DNA from: Spongospora subterranea f. sp. subterranea | Lineage: Eukaryota; Endomyxa: Phytomyxea; Phytomyxea; Plasmodiophorida | Assembly (NCBI GenBank): GCA_049724395.1 | Contig: JAUGWO010000230.1 | Coordinates: 1 to 62,859, forward strand | Reading direction: 5' to 3' | DNA length: 62,859 nucleotides | Shown here: positions 1 to 9,539 of the stretch, one piece after another | Numbering within the stretch: position 1 is the stretch's first letter | Layout of the letters: the number at the start of each line of letters is the position of its first letter | Notes under the pieces: generated by a model | Database searches by the model: none | Told to the model about the DNA's origin: nothing | The model's input: only the letters and a program-made list of their open reading frames with translations | Program-made: the position numbers and the translations under genes

Positions 1-127
1 CTTCGTCGGTGCAATATAAGATCTTGGCCTTCCTGTATAATGAAACAAACCACAATCTGCCAGTCTTTGTGTACTCCTTCAGCATGTCATAACTGCGGCT
101 TTCAGTGTAGGTAAATTCAATTTGCAT
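1..127 (-). CDS. Start of a retroelement-like ORF running off the left edge
   Basis: An ATG on the minus strand at 127 opens a frame that continues without a stop to the window edge (42 codons, starting MQIEFTYTESRSYDML). It lies just downstream of zinc-knuckle coding sequence on the same strand, where the second ORF of a non-LTR retrotransposon would be expected. The visible part holds no diagnostic motif, so the assignment rests on position only. It could equally be an unrelated ORF. Confidence 0.3.
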   Translation of the reverse strand, partial: MQIEFTYTESRSYDMLKEYTKTGRLWFVSLYRKAKILYCTDE

Positions 128-177
128 TTTGTCATCTTTTGTGGCCCTTTGTCATATTTGCTTTATTGAATCTTGAT

Positions 178-914
178 TTACAGGTAACGCCATGGGCATT
201 GGATGGCCCAATGTCCCTCTTCCTGGCATGTAATGCACTTAGGCTACTACTTCTTCTTTGGGCATGAGTCGGCCATGTGAGCTTCACTGCATATGTAGCA
301 GGCAATCTTGCCACATTTGTTTTTTTGGAGGCACTCAATCTGGTAGCATGTTTCACATACTCGTATTTCCTTTTTTTGGAAGGCCAGGGGCTTGTATTGT
401 TTCCCAACAATATGTACCGTTCCCTGCGATAGACATTGCTTCGCATCACTTGCCATCTGGAATTGGAACATGGTAGTGTTGCTTCCAATTTGGGTAGCTT
501 TGTCCGGTTGTTTTCCTTTCCAGCCTTGTATCGCCATTCCGTTTTTAATAAGGTATGGTGGGATGCCTTGCACAATAACTTTACGGCTGGTGTCGTGTTT
601 GGACTCTGATGTAGGTCTGATTCGAATTCCTTTTCTCCCACAGTATTGTTGCAGGGCTTTGTATTGTCCTGAGTGGTTGGAGTTAGTTTCGTTACTATTC
701 TTTTAACTATTCTTCGGTGTGTACCTATTTTTAGCCCTTTGATGATTATCGTGCCTGTTCCCATTGGCGTAACGTCATTCTTTAGTTTAGCCATGAGCCA
801 AGGTATTTCTTGGATGAGTTCCGGTAATAGAGTTTCTATTTCATGTTGTGTTTTGGGCATTAAAATCGCTTCGTTATAATTCATCATTGACCGTGGTATG
901 AATTTGTCCTTCAT
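178..914 (-). mobile_element. Zinc-knuckle (gag-like) retroelement coding region, probably non-LTR ORF1
   Basis: Overlapping minus-strand reading frames here encode a basic protein with Cys/His clusters. One cluster reads CETCYQIEC...CYICSEAHMADSC. Another, in a different frame near 180-240, is a clean CCHC knuckle, CITCQEEGHWAIQC (C-x2-C-x4-H-x4-C). Paired knuckles near the C-terminus are typical of the ORF1 (gag-like) nucleic-acid-binding protein of LINEs. The conserved pieces lie in more than one frame, so the copy looks decayed. No reverse transcriptase is visible because the downstream part would lie outside the window. A gag from another retroelement class is possible. Confidence 0.4.
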
Positions 915-975
915 CTTTTTGGTCTTATCGTATGTTGCATTAGATGTGGTTGCCCTGTCCCGGATGTTTTCTTCC

Positions 976-1941
976 TTATTGTTTGTTCCTTGTTGGTTTC
1001 GGTTCCATTGGAAGGTCCTGCATGATGCCTAGATGAAGCGTTTCTGTTCGTGGTTTAATTGCGCCACGGATGTATTTTGAGAGCGACACTGGCACATATA
1101 GTATGCCGATTCCCCTAATACAACGGCCTTTAGTCATCTGTGGGACGTTACTTATTGTGGATTCGTTCATTGTGCTGATATTATTTGTCACGTCTGCATT
1201 CATTATCCCTATGTAATTTTGTCGTAGTGTTGTCTTAATTGTTTTACTTTTGTCAGTATTATGTGTTTCATTAATGTTTTGTGTCCTCTTATGTGTGTTG
1301 CTCTTACTTCTGTGCGTTTGTATGTCATTATTATTAGGAGCATTATTCCGTGTTTTTGTTGTTGTCGTTCGCTTATGCTTCCACCAAAAAGTGCAATTAC
1401 TTGGCGTGTATACTGTTCCTGTCAAAGTCTTGTTAATAGTTGTTGATGTTAATTGTGGCCCTTGTTTGGCCCTGTTAATGGGACCATATTTCGTCTTAAC
1501 CAGTAGTTTCCACCAAATGACGGCATTGTACTTCCAGTATAGTTTCAGTGTCACTAGTGTTCCTTTTGGCCATTGCCACCTATAAATGGTTTTATTGTCA
1601 GATTGCCACCAATTAATGGTCGTGTTGTCAGTTTGCCACCAATAAATGGTGGTATTGTCGGATTGCCACCAAAGAATGGTAATATTGTCGGATAGCCACC
1701 AGTAAATGGTAGTATTGTCGGTTGAGTCATTCATAAAGCACCGACTTCTAATAATTTTTCTGTCAGTAAAGTACCGACTTCCAAAATATTTTCCGTCAGT
1801 GCAGGAATTGACAACAAGGACCTGTCCGCTCATCTCATACCAATGATAAGTATTCAATGAACGGCGAGAACAGCTTTTGACGGCCGTTGAAAATTTGGCC
1901 CGCTCTGAAGACTCAGAGGAAATTGGGAGTGCAGCTGACAC
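976..1941 (-). CDS. 321-aa ORF with a Trp-rich decapeptide repeat, probably upstream part of the same retroelement
   Basis: A long minus-strand ORF whose middle is a tandem array of about five 10-residue units related to SDNTTIYWWQ, preceded by two 11-residue units related to TDRKIIRSRCF. The rest is Thr/Asn/Lys rich with no recognised domain. It precedes the zinc-knuckle region on the same strand with a short gap, so it may be the N-terminal part of the same element's first protein. I do not recognise the family. Because the repeat unit length is a multiple of three, the frame stays open through the repeat, which can create a long ORF without selection; coding status is therefore uncertain. 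Confidence 0.35.
   Translation of the reverse strand: MSAALPISSESSERAKFSTAVKSCSRRSLNTYHWYEMSGQVLVVNSCTDGKYFGSRYFTDRKIIRSRCFMNDSTDNTTIYWWLSDNITILWWQSDNTTIYWWQTDNTTINWWQSDNKTIYRWQWPKGTLVTLKLYWKYNAVIWWKLLVKTKYGPINRAKQGPQLTSTTINKTLTGTVYTPSNCTFWWKHKRTTTTKTRNNAPNNNDIQTHRSKSNTHKRTQNINETHNTDKSKTIKTTLRQNYIGIMNADVTNNISTMNESTISNVPQMTKGRCIRGIGILYVPVSLSKYIRGAIKPRTETLHLGIMQDLPMEPKPTRNKQ
1572..1721. repeat. 30-bp minisatellite, five copies
   Basis: Five head-to-tail 30-bp units at 1572, 1602, 1632, 1662 and 1692. Each begins with a form of ATTGCCACC, carries AATGGT in the middle and ends in a form of TTGTCGG. Copies differ at a few positions. The unit is in frame with the minus-strand 321-aa ORF and encodes a decapeptide with two adjacent tryptophans. 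Confidence 0.9.
1735..1800. repeat. 33-bp direct repeat, two copies
   Basis: Two adjacent 33-bp units (1735-1767 and 1768-1800) share AAAG(C/T)ACCGACTTC at the start and GTCAGT at the end. They also stay in frame with the minus-strand 321-aa ORF, encoding two 11-residue repeats. The unit differs from the 30-bp array that follows it, though both end in a GTC-rich motif. Confidence 0.85.
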
Positions 1942-1950
1942 TTCAGAGTT

Positions 1951-3016
1951 CTAGTCATCGTCAGGAAGACTACCCCGCCAGGCATCCCAGACTGTCACCC
2001 TTGGTGCCAGCCTGACTCCCCACCACCAGCAACACGATCGATCGCCGCCAGCATCTCGTCGATTCGTGACTTGCGCAGTTGATTGCGGAGTGGTCGGTCG
2101 GAGGGGACACGACGGCAGCTGGTGTTCTCCACCACAGTATAGGCATAACCCATTCTCGCGGCGGCGGTTTTTTTCCTCGTCAGTCAAACTTCCGTTGTGG
2201 TGCCGAGACTCGCGTACTATGGCGGTATCGATGATCATAGGTACTGGTGTTGCGTCGTGCTGTTGGGTTGCTGGCACGAAAGGTCGTCGATGCGAAAAAT
2301 TGGCCAGCGCGTACTCGTCGCTCCAGGTCGCGTTCCCGTAGTCGTATGTCGATTGCGATACATTGTGCGATGAACGCGTCCAATTCCTCGGCAGCCTGCA
2401 CATGTGTGAGTTCGTCGAGAATAGCATCGGTGAGGCCCGCGCGGAACCAGTGTGCCTGAGATCGTGAATCAAAATCGGTGTCGATGGCGATCTTTCTGAA
2501 TTCCGCGGCGTAGATGGCCACGGATCGGCTTGATTGACGCAACGTCGAGAGCTTCGTTGTTGCAGTGCGCGTCCGATTGGGGTCCCCGAATATTCCCACT
2601 AGAGCCCTCTCAAACGCTTCCCAATTGTTCAGTATGGCATCCTGAGTTTCTAAATATGGGGTTACCCAATCTAGAGCGGCATCCTTCAAGAGCGATGATA
2701 CGAAGCCCACTTTGGCTTGATCGCTCGTGAACATGTGAGGCGCATAAGAAAATTGGAGCTTGACGGCATTAATAAATTGCCGAAGCTCGGTACGCTTTCC
2801 CGAGTATTTTTCTGGTAACGGGAGTTTTATACGATCCTGCCGTAGAGTTACCGCTTGCGGGTTGGGGGGAGCCGACGCTTGCTGCTGCGACGCCGATGTT
2901 TGCTGTTGCGAGCGTAGAGAGGCAATCTCCTCCTGTGCCAACTTGAGCTGGTTCTGCAAGTGCACCAACGCCTGCTGGATGATGGAGGGATCGGAGAAGT
3001 CGGGTGATGATGGCAT
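1951..3016 (-). mobile_element. Ty3/gypsy gag region, fossil
   Basis: Minus-strand coding sequence for a retrotransposon capsid protein. An N-terminal Gln-rich helix is followed by the capsid segment (around PLPEKYSGKRTELRQF and DAALDWVTPYLE, typical of the retrotrans_gag family) and, near 2100, a zinc knuckle CLYCGGEHQLPSC. The order fits a Ty3/gypsy gag. No pol region follows to the left, where non-LTR-like sequence lies instead, so this is only a broken partial element. Its LTR is at about 3070-3750. It looks moderately old. Confidence 0.75.
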
Positions 3017-3069
3017 CTTGGTGTTGCTGCTTTGGTGCGGCTTTTCCGTTTTCGGATTGTCGAATCAAA

Positions 3070-3750
3070 TGTAAGAGTCTCGCCGGGTGGGATGAGACGA
3101 GTTAGACAACCGCAGTAGGCAACAAACAGTGTGTATTAAAGGTACACTGAATCAGATGATTCGACAATGAATGTCAAATCATTTTTTTTTTGTTTTTTTG
3201 TGATTGAGTTCGCATTTTTCATGCAGGTTTGCCGGTCCCTTGGCTATCGGGCCAAGATTCACTTTTTCGGCTCTCGCCTCTAAAGCTCCTCCCAGTAGCA
3301 AGCTCGCACTTGCAATAGATACCTTCGCTGAATGTTCTGCAGTCTGACCGACATTGTAGTAGTGTGAGGTTGATCCCATGACCTGACTCACTAAAAACCC
3401 CCTTACCATTAGGACACGGGGGAAAATTCCCTTACGGAACACCACAATGCCTTGAACCCAAGTCGCATCATTACAAATCAGCTGTCTATTTTTCCAGAGG
3501 TTCGTTCCTGCCATGCTCAACCTTCGCTCTACTTCCGTATTAGCTGGCCAACCTTAGGGTGTTCCCCAAAATCCCTGCCCACGGGGTTTTCGAACTCAAG
3601 TCTCACACTGACCTGGTCCTAACCTGTCACCAACCGGGACAGACCAGAACCAAGCTATAATGTCAAATCATCTGACAGTTCAACTTCCAGGAAGAAACGA
3701 TGACTCACTTATCCGGAAATAGAGGCGGGACTTAAGGTGATATCATGACA
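3070..3750 (-). mobile_element. LTR of the gag-bearing Ty3/gypsy fossil, interrupted by a SINE
   Basis: Immediately upstream of the gag start on the minus strand lies a stretch that, read on that strand, begins TGTCATGATATC and ends CTCTTACA, the TG...CA boundaries expected of an LTR. Without the SINE and its extra target copy it would be about 190 bp. No partner LTR is seen in the window, so the boundaries rest on the terminal dinucleotides and position only. Confidence 0.5.
3183..3659 (-). mobile_element. tRNA-derived SINE with poly(A) tail and 12-bp target-site duplication
   Basis: A segment of about 477 bp is flanked by identical 12-bp direct repeats, ATGTCAAATCAT, at 3171-3182 and 3660-3671. 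On the minus strand it starts with an A-box-like stretch (TATAGCTTGGTTCTGG), has the B-box-like GAGTTCGAAAACCCC about 55 bp further on, and ends in a T-interrupted A-rich tail (poly-T on the plus strand at 3183-3200). Internal pol III boxes, an A tail and a perfect target duplication are the hallmarks of a SINE moved by a LINE. It has inserted into the gypsy LTR, so it is younger than that element; the perfect duplication suggests a fairly recent event. Confidence 0.8.
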
Positions 3751-3775
3751 GTTTTGTTCTCTCTTCCACCTGAAG

Positions 3776-4361
3776 ATGCCCATTCACGACAAATGCTTGC
3801 AAAAGTTGCCCTTGGATCGTCAGAAGCCGCTTTCTTTTTATCAGGGATTCCAATATAATACTGCCGAAACGCTCGATGAGGATCTGTCAGTCATTGATCA
3901 CCCTTCATCTAGTGCCAATGACCTCGATCAGCAAGCCGACCCTCACCAACCTGAACAAGCAATTACAAAACGACCACTCGCAGAACGACTACTCGAAGCA
4001 ACAGCCTTGTTAGACGAGTTTTGCACATTCGAAGTCAATCATTCAAAACGACATTTCGGAAAGTTGCTTGAAGACGTTACGAACGTTAGTAGCGAAGGTC
4101 AAACACTGTAGCACAGAGTCAGCGTTGGAAGCAATGCTTGTTGGAAGAAATCCCATTTTGAACAGGCAAACTGCCTCAAGGGTCATTAAAGTGCAGCCTA
4201 CATCCATAAGTAGAAGAAAAAAAGGCAACGTAAGCAACAATGCGCAAAAGCGTGGCGGATCGATCTCATTAAGGTTAGCAGACCCAAAGAAGAGAAAGAA
4301 AAAACCGCACAATCTCACGGTTGCCGTTGCCAACAATGCATCACACTCAACGAAGTATTGA
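3776..4361 (+). pseudogene. Possible C-terminal remnant of a MULE-type transposase
   Basis: Two overlapping plus frames (3776-4111 and 4068-4361) encode an acidic/Gln-rich stretch and then a strongly basic tail (RVIKVQPTSISRRKKG..., ...KKRKKKPHNLTVAVANNAS). A basic tail of this type, with a PTSI(S/A)RRK motif and a KRxHNL-like end, resembles the C-termini of MULE/FAR1-like transposases in protists as I recall them. The change of frame means it is not a single intact ORF. No catalytic domain is present. This is a weak family call; it may also be a host gene fragment. Confidence 0.3.
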
Positions 4362-4676
4362 TTAGGCTGTTAATAATACAACCATAAACGAATTGAACCA
4401 TGCTATTGTTTCGAATTCACTGCTGATATTAGATTGTAATTTGGCGCCAGATTCCATCGTGAAAAATGAACCTTTCAAACCTATATTGACTCCTCTAGGG
4501 CCATTGATTACACGACGGTGATCGAGAACAGCCTATGTTGATTGTACACTTGCAGTCAGCGAAACGTCAAATATGCTGCAGTGTTGTTCATTATACACTT
4601 GTAGTCATCATATGTACCCCAGTGTATATACAGGTTCCCAGTTGCCCGAGACGTAACAAGGTTTGTCCAAATGCTA
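4362..4676. other. Intergenic stretch left of the IS630/Tc1-like transposon
   Basis: I see no gene here. The stretch ends in the TA dinucleotide (4675-4676) that served as target for the neighbouring transposon. Confidence 0.6.
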
Positions 4677-7272
4677 CAGTACCGGACAGCTTAACCTGAC
4701 ACACTTTGTATGGGACCCACGGGAATTTGTTTCAGAGGAACGATTATGTGGTTTTTGTTTCAACACTCGCTGTTATTGGTTAGATCTCGGCGAGATCAAC
4801 ATTCTGACAGAGTTAGATTTTTTCTAAGTCAAATATTGACTGTGAAATAGAATTTCCCGTTTGTATGGTGGGCAAGGAAATTGAATTTTGTATGGGCGAA
4901 AACGAAACACCTCAATTTTTGCGTACGCATATTAGGTTTTTTTGCGCGCGCACATTGTTACTGCGCACGCAGTTTTGTTAGTGCGTAAACAAAACTAGAC
5001 CCAGGTCACCCCCTTGAAAAACAAAGTTTTTCTTGTGATTTTCACGACGACCCTGCTAACGGATCGAAACCAATTCAATTCTCAGTCCTCAATTTCAATG
5101 GCTCGTAAAACTAAACGCTCAATGCAATTACACCACGCGAGAGAATGCAAAAAATTGAAGTCGTTGGCCGAACCTGAACCTGATGCTGATCATAGCGATA
5201 GTCAAGGTGATGATTTTTACTTTTCGAATGATGAGGTCTTGACTGACAAAGAAATTGATTCATCAACGACCTCGTTTTTGAAATGGATCCCTGGAGCTGG
5301 ATCACATCTTCGTAACAGTTACTCTAAGAATAGCACGACTACGTTGTGGAGAAGAAAAAAAGCCAACCAAGCGAAAATCGACTCGTCATCAAATAATCAC
5401 AAGATTCTGGAGTATTTTAGTTCATGCGTTCGACAAACCACTAATGGGCAGTCGGTTTGCGATGGATTATCGTCCGATTCTGAGTCAGAAAATGGGAAAG
5501 ATGTCTCCGGACACAGTGCCCTAAAACTTCTTGAAGATCTTACAGCCTTCAACTGCTCCCAAACCATCGAAAAAAGCTTGAAGGACATTTCCAAATATGA
5601 TTATCTTCGATATCATGCAATTAAGCAATATCTTACTTTGCGTCAGAACTCTATTACGATGATGCAAGCTTCGAAACAAGTTGCATCTCAGTTTTTTCCA
5701 AACAACAATGCTGATTCATATTCGCGAAAGATCAGGCGATGGGCGAATTTTTTCCTTCGTCACCAAAAGCTACCATGTCACCGCCAAGGTTGTTTTATCA
5801 AGGTCAAATCACTTGTGAATGACGAAGATGTCGCCAAGGAATGCATGATATGGCTACGATCGCAGCGGAACGACGCTGTATCGGGATTATCATTCTCGCA
5901 ATGGGTGAAAGCTGAATTGCACGTCCGTTTGAAAATGGGTAATCCTGTCACGATCTCAGAAAGAACGGCAACACGGTGGTTGAACACGCTGGGTTTGCGT
6001 TTTGGAGGATATAAGAAAGGTCTGTATAATGACGGCCATGAAAGGGAAGATGTCGTCATATATAGAGAGTCGTTTTTATCTCGAATGGACGTCTACGATC
6101 GAAGGATGGCAAAATTTGAAGGAGACGAGCTGATGAATATTGTGGAGCCAACGCTTGCACCGGGGGAGAAAAAATTAATTTTATTAACACATGATGAATC
6201 ATGCTTCAGCTCTTACGACGGGAAAAAAACTATATGGATTGATGATAACCATATGCCATTACGGCCCAAGGGAGAAGGGAGGAGTGTAATGGTGTCAGAA
6301 TTTTTGTGCGAGTGTCATGGGCCCCTAAAACTCGATGACGAACAGCAAGCTCAGAACCCTGGCGTTCCTATTGAATCAGTGGTAATCATAAAGCCCGGTA
6401 AAAACTCAGATGGATACTGGACGAATGCTGATCTAGCAAAGCAGCTGGGCGATAAAGTTTTGCCAATTTTCAGGATTCTACATCCGAATTGTCAAGCTTT
6501 GGTCCTGTTTGATAACTCGCAGAACCATCATGCCCTGCCACCCGATGCACTCAACGCAAAGGTCCTAACAGTAAAAGATGGCGGAAAGAACATCAGGTCT
6601 CAACAACGGAACGGATGGTTCATCCAGGAAGGCCAAAAAGTGACTCAGCCCATGCAGGATGATCAAGGCGTACAGAAAGGACTCCGAACGATTCTGACTG
6701 AACGTGGACTGTGGAATAATTCCATGTCGTTAGCTGGTGCGCGGGCATTGCTGCAGGAACAACCCGATTTCCAAGAGCAGCGGGAGTGGTTAACGGAAAT
6801 CGTGGAACAAAGTGGTGGAATCATCGACTATTATCCAAAGTTTCACTGCGAAATGAATTTTATAGAAATGTTCTGGGCGGCGTGTAAAAGTTTCACCAGG
6901 AAGAATTGTACATATTCTTTTCGGGATCTAGTGAAGATCGTGCCGATCGCTCTTTCAAGCGTGTCGTTAACGCAGATCCGAAGATTCGCCAGAAAGTGTT
7001 ATCGATATATCGATGCGTATCGAGTGACCGGTCAAGACGGCAATAAACTATCGCCACGCCAGGTAGAATTTGCTGTTAAGAAATACAAGCGCCATCGCAG
7101 CCTGCCAAAAAGGATGCTGGAAGACCTCCAAATTTGATACACATCAATAATTACTGTTGGTTTATCAGTTGCAGTTGCGCAATTTAATTTACCGTACGGT
7201 GTTTCTTAAATTGTGCGCGCAGTTTTCAAAAACCAAATTGAAAAGCGTGTCAAGTTAAGATGTCCGGTACTG
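4677..7272 (+). mobile_element. IS630/Tc1-like DNA transposon, whole, with TIRs and TA target duplication
   Basis: The element is 2596 bp. The left end reads CAGTACCGGACAGCTTAAC and the inverted right end CAGTACCGGACATCTTAAC. The match continues to about 30 bp with few mismatches, and both ends are flanked by TA (4675-4676 and 7273-7274). Inside both ends lie GC-rich motifs such as TGCGCGCAGTTTT, possible transposase-binding sites. A single long transposase gene fills the middle. TA duplication, CAGT termini and a DDE-type transposase place it in the IS630-Tc1-mariner superfamily. Intact ORF and near-matching TIRs suggest a recent insertion, possibly still active. Confidence 0.9.
5098..7137 (+). 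CDS. Transposase of the IS630/Tc1-like element
   Basis: An intact ORF of 679 aa from the ATG at 5098 (the open frame extends upstream to 5014 without an earlier ATG). The catalytic core lies in the C-terminal two thirds. The first aspartate is in THDESCFSSYDG, the second in LVLFDNSQNHH, and the glutamate in CEMNFIEMFWAACK. The second Asp and the Glu are about 117 residues apart, against 34-39 in classical Tc1/mariner enzymes, so a large insertion sits between them. The N-terminal region is charged and Ser-rich, and the segment around residues 200-330 probably holds the DNA-binding helices. Similar large DDE endonucleases are widespread in fungi and other protists. It should cut at the TIRs and join to TA. 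Confidence 0.85.
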   Translation: MARKTKRSMQLHHARECKKLKSLAEPEPDADHSDSQGDDFYFSNDEVLTDKEIDSSTTSFLKWIPGAGSHLRNSYSKNSTTTLWRRKKANQAKIDSSSNNHKILEYFSSCVRQTTNGQSVCDGLSSDSESENGKDVSGHSALKLLEDLTAFNCSQTIEKSLKDISKYDYLRYHAIKQYLTLRQNSITMMQASKQVASQFFPNNNADSYSRKIRRWANFFLRHQKLPCHRQGCFIKVKSLVNDEDVAKECMIWLRSQRNDAVSGLSFSQWVKAELHVRLKMGNPVTISERTATRWLNTLGLRFGGYKKGLYNDGHEREDVVIYRESFLSRMDVYDRRMAKFEGDELMNIVEPTLAPGEKKLILLTHDESCFSSYDGKKTIWIDDNHMPLRPKGEGRSVMVSEFLCECHGPLKLDDEQQAQNPGVPIESVVIIKPGKNSDGYWTNADLAKQLGDKVLPIFRILHPNCQALVLFDNSQNHHALPPDALNAKVLTVKDGGKNIRSQQRNGWFIQEGQKVTQPMQDDQGVQKGLRTILTERGLWNNSMSLAGARALLQEQPDFQEQREWLTEIVEQSGGIIDYYPKFHCEMNFIEMFWAACKSFTRKNCTYSFRDLVKIVPIALSSVSLTQIRRFARKCYRYIDAYRVTGQDGNKLSPRQVEFAVKKYKRHRSLPKRMLEDLQI

Positions 7273-8408
7273 TACCCGGTGGGCAACAGGAATTTATCAA
7301 AACTCCGCGTAATAGGCTAAATATAGGTCTAGCATACCATCTAGCCTAACCGTTGGACATGCTCTTAGACCTTGAATGCTGAAAAGCTGTAGTTTCAGGA
7401 TTTTATTAGAGATCCTCTGGCGAACCGGTACGCGATGATAACGCGGCTGGGGCACTTATTTTGGGTGGACTACTTGATCTATGCTGCTTGATAGGACCCT
7501 GGATCCTACGTCAAACCCTAGGCCTTGATAGAAATTTTACTGTATGCCGATATAAACTTATAGACAGATCAAGGTTTTTTTGTGAATCAGAAAGAGTACG
7601 TACTTGATTTCGATTTCTTGGGACATAACGATGACATTCGGACGGGAATCGAGGCCGGGAAATCAGATGATCTGAATGGTTTGTGGAGAGCATTGCAATC
7701 GGTCGCGGGAATTTCGATATCGGTTGATCGGTGATTGCATTGTGCTGTGGCACTTGATATAGTCGCTACCCGCATTCGTCTGTAGTTGGACGGGACAGGC
7801 AAGGGACCATTCGAGTTGGTTTAGGGTACGGTACGTGTCGACCTAGAGAACGTTATTTTGTTAAATGCCAATTTGTCATGACGAATATCAACCTGCTCAA
7901 GTCGATGCTCCGCCCATTCTGGTGTGTTATGTCGCCGCAGCAATCCGACGTGCTCTGGGCGTCGCCAATCGAGCTAGCCGGATCGTCGAGGGTCCGACCG
8001 TCTCGAACAAGTTTAATTCGTACGTTGACGACATGGTATCGACGACGCCAATCGTAGCTATCTCAAGCAAGGATCCCACATCCACGACAATGTCGGCCGC
8101 GTTCTTGTAACATACATCGGTATACACTGGTCAGGTGGATTACTATAGATGCTATTTACACACAATAGATGTTCCTATTCCGAGCCAATATACTCTCTGT
8201 GTATTAGATCCGATATCTGGTCCGTAAAGTCCGTCAGGAACTCCGTTGCCAGCTATATCCAATACAATAGGGTAGCCTGTCGTAGGCTATAACATAGGGT
8301 CAATACGTTGACACATATGTTACAGTTCTGCGATCACTGGTTGACGGACATTGGCCATTTTCTATCGCGTCGCGTCTCGCCGTCGTTTCTGTCGCAGACC
8401 AGTATCGA
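7273..8408. other. No recognisable gene
   Basis: Only short frames occur on both strands, none with a family I recognise. The GC content rises toward 8300, where CG-rich coding-like sequence begins. Confidence 0.5.
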
Positions 8409-9074
8409 ATGCGGATCAGACGAGGTCGTCGCCGCCAGAACCTGTTCGTGCATGTCGTCGATGCTCCATTCGACCATCACAAGCATCGTTCTGAATCCAG
8501 CGACGCCCGCCATTCGTCAGGCGCTGAGGCTAGCGGCGCCGGGACGCAATCGCGCCTCCAATCGTCAACGGTCACCATCGTCATGAGCATGACCCATGTC
8601 GTATTTCTGCTGCGTCGGATTCAACGCGAACGTCGTCGCAGCGTGCGTCATCTCCTGATGTGCTACAAGGCGATGCCGGCATCGATCGCGGCCAAAATGG
8701 TGAGGATGATCAACAATGAGCTGACGGCCTTGCTGTCGATCCACAAACTGATCCGACAATACATTATCAACGCCTCGCCAAGTTGTTTAGAAACGTGGTT
8801 ACGCGACGAGATTGAATGGCACGATCATCGCAACGACCTGCGATTCCTGCGCCATGAGCGTGTCACAATGACGAATAGATTGGCGCTGTCGTTGCCGCAC
8901 TTAACGACGGATAACCCAACGATGATCCGCGACCTATATCGCCGAAGGATCGTGTCGAGCGCGATCCACGAAGCGATCCCATTCGTTCCCGAAATGGACT
9001 GCGTTATCGCGTTACAATCGCACCGTCTGTCTATCGTTGACGAGCTAGAAGTCGTCGTCGCTTTCACCGACTAG
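8409..9074 (+). CDS. Unrecognised 221-aa ORF, Arg-rich N-terminus, helical
   Basis: A long plus-strand frame in GC-rich sequence. The first 60 residues are Arg/Ser/His rich; the rest looks like a helical globular protein (for example KMVRMINNELTALLSIHKL). I do not recognise the family. It may be the N-terminal coding part of the TBC-domain pseudogene that starts about 500 bp downstream, or a separate gene. Frames between the two, for example around 9120-9570, look like decayed coding sequence with frame changes. A real start could be the Met near residue 60 rather than the first one. Confidence 0.4.
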   Translation: MRIRRGRRRQNLFVHVVDAPFDHHKHRSESSDARHSSGAEASGAGTQSRLQSSTVTIVMSMTHVVFLLRRIQRERRRSVRHLLMCYKAMPASIAAKMVRMINNELTALLSIHKLIRQYIINASPSCLETWLRDEIEWHDHRNDLRFLRHERVTMTNRLALSLPHLTTDNPTMIRDLYRRRIVSSAIHEAIPFVPEMDCVIALQSHRLSIVDELEVVVAFTD

Positions 9075-9539
9075 ATAATCGATAAGGCCAAACGCCAATG
9101 CCGATCCTACCTGCGGTCTTTGTACGAAACCACGCCGGCGACCGGCGCCGAACTGACATCTTTGCTCGTCTCGTACCATACCGGCATGACGCGAGCCAGG
9201 GCGGTCTCCACGGGACAGATCCTGCTCGACATGTGCAATGTCTGTATCGACTTGTCACGTTCGTCTATGGACCGTATCTCTACCATTAATAGTCGTCGAA
9301 TCCCTGATTGCCCTTTTCAACTTAATGCCTTTTCAATCGGATCAATAAAACATCGTGTATTGTTGCAGAGGATGACCACGAAACCTCCAAACAATGACGA
9401 AAGACGAACACGTAAACTGTACCTGATGGACATTCGATCTATAGAGGAGTCACTGGAAATAATAACTTTGGGTGAAGGCGACGCGTTTGTCGCCATGGTC
9501 ATCTGCAGCTGGCCGATCGCAGGCGGAGATCAATACGAG

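Noticed and set aside
1561-1800. CRISPR array
   Set aside because: The units are contiguous without unique spacers and lie in a eukaryotic coding frame; they are minisatellites.
3183-3659. A functional tRNA gene
   Set aside because: The A- and B-box-like motifs do not sit in a cloverleaf, and the segment has an A tail and target duplication, so it is a SINE.
5014-5097. Upstream extension of the transposase from 5014
   Set aside because: That start is not an ATG and the added residues show no conservation; the ATG at 5098 gives a normal basic N-terminus.
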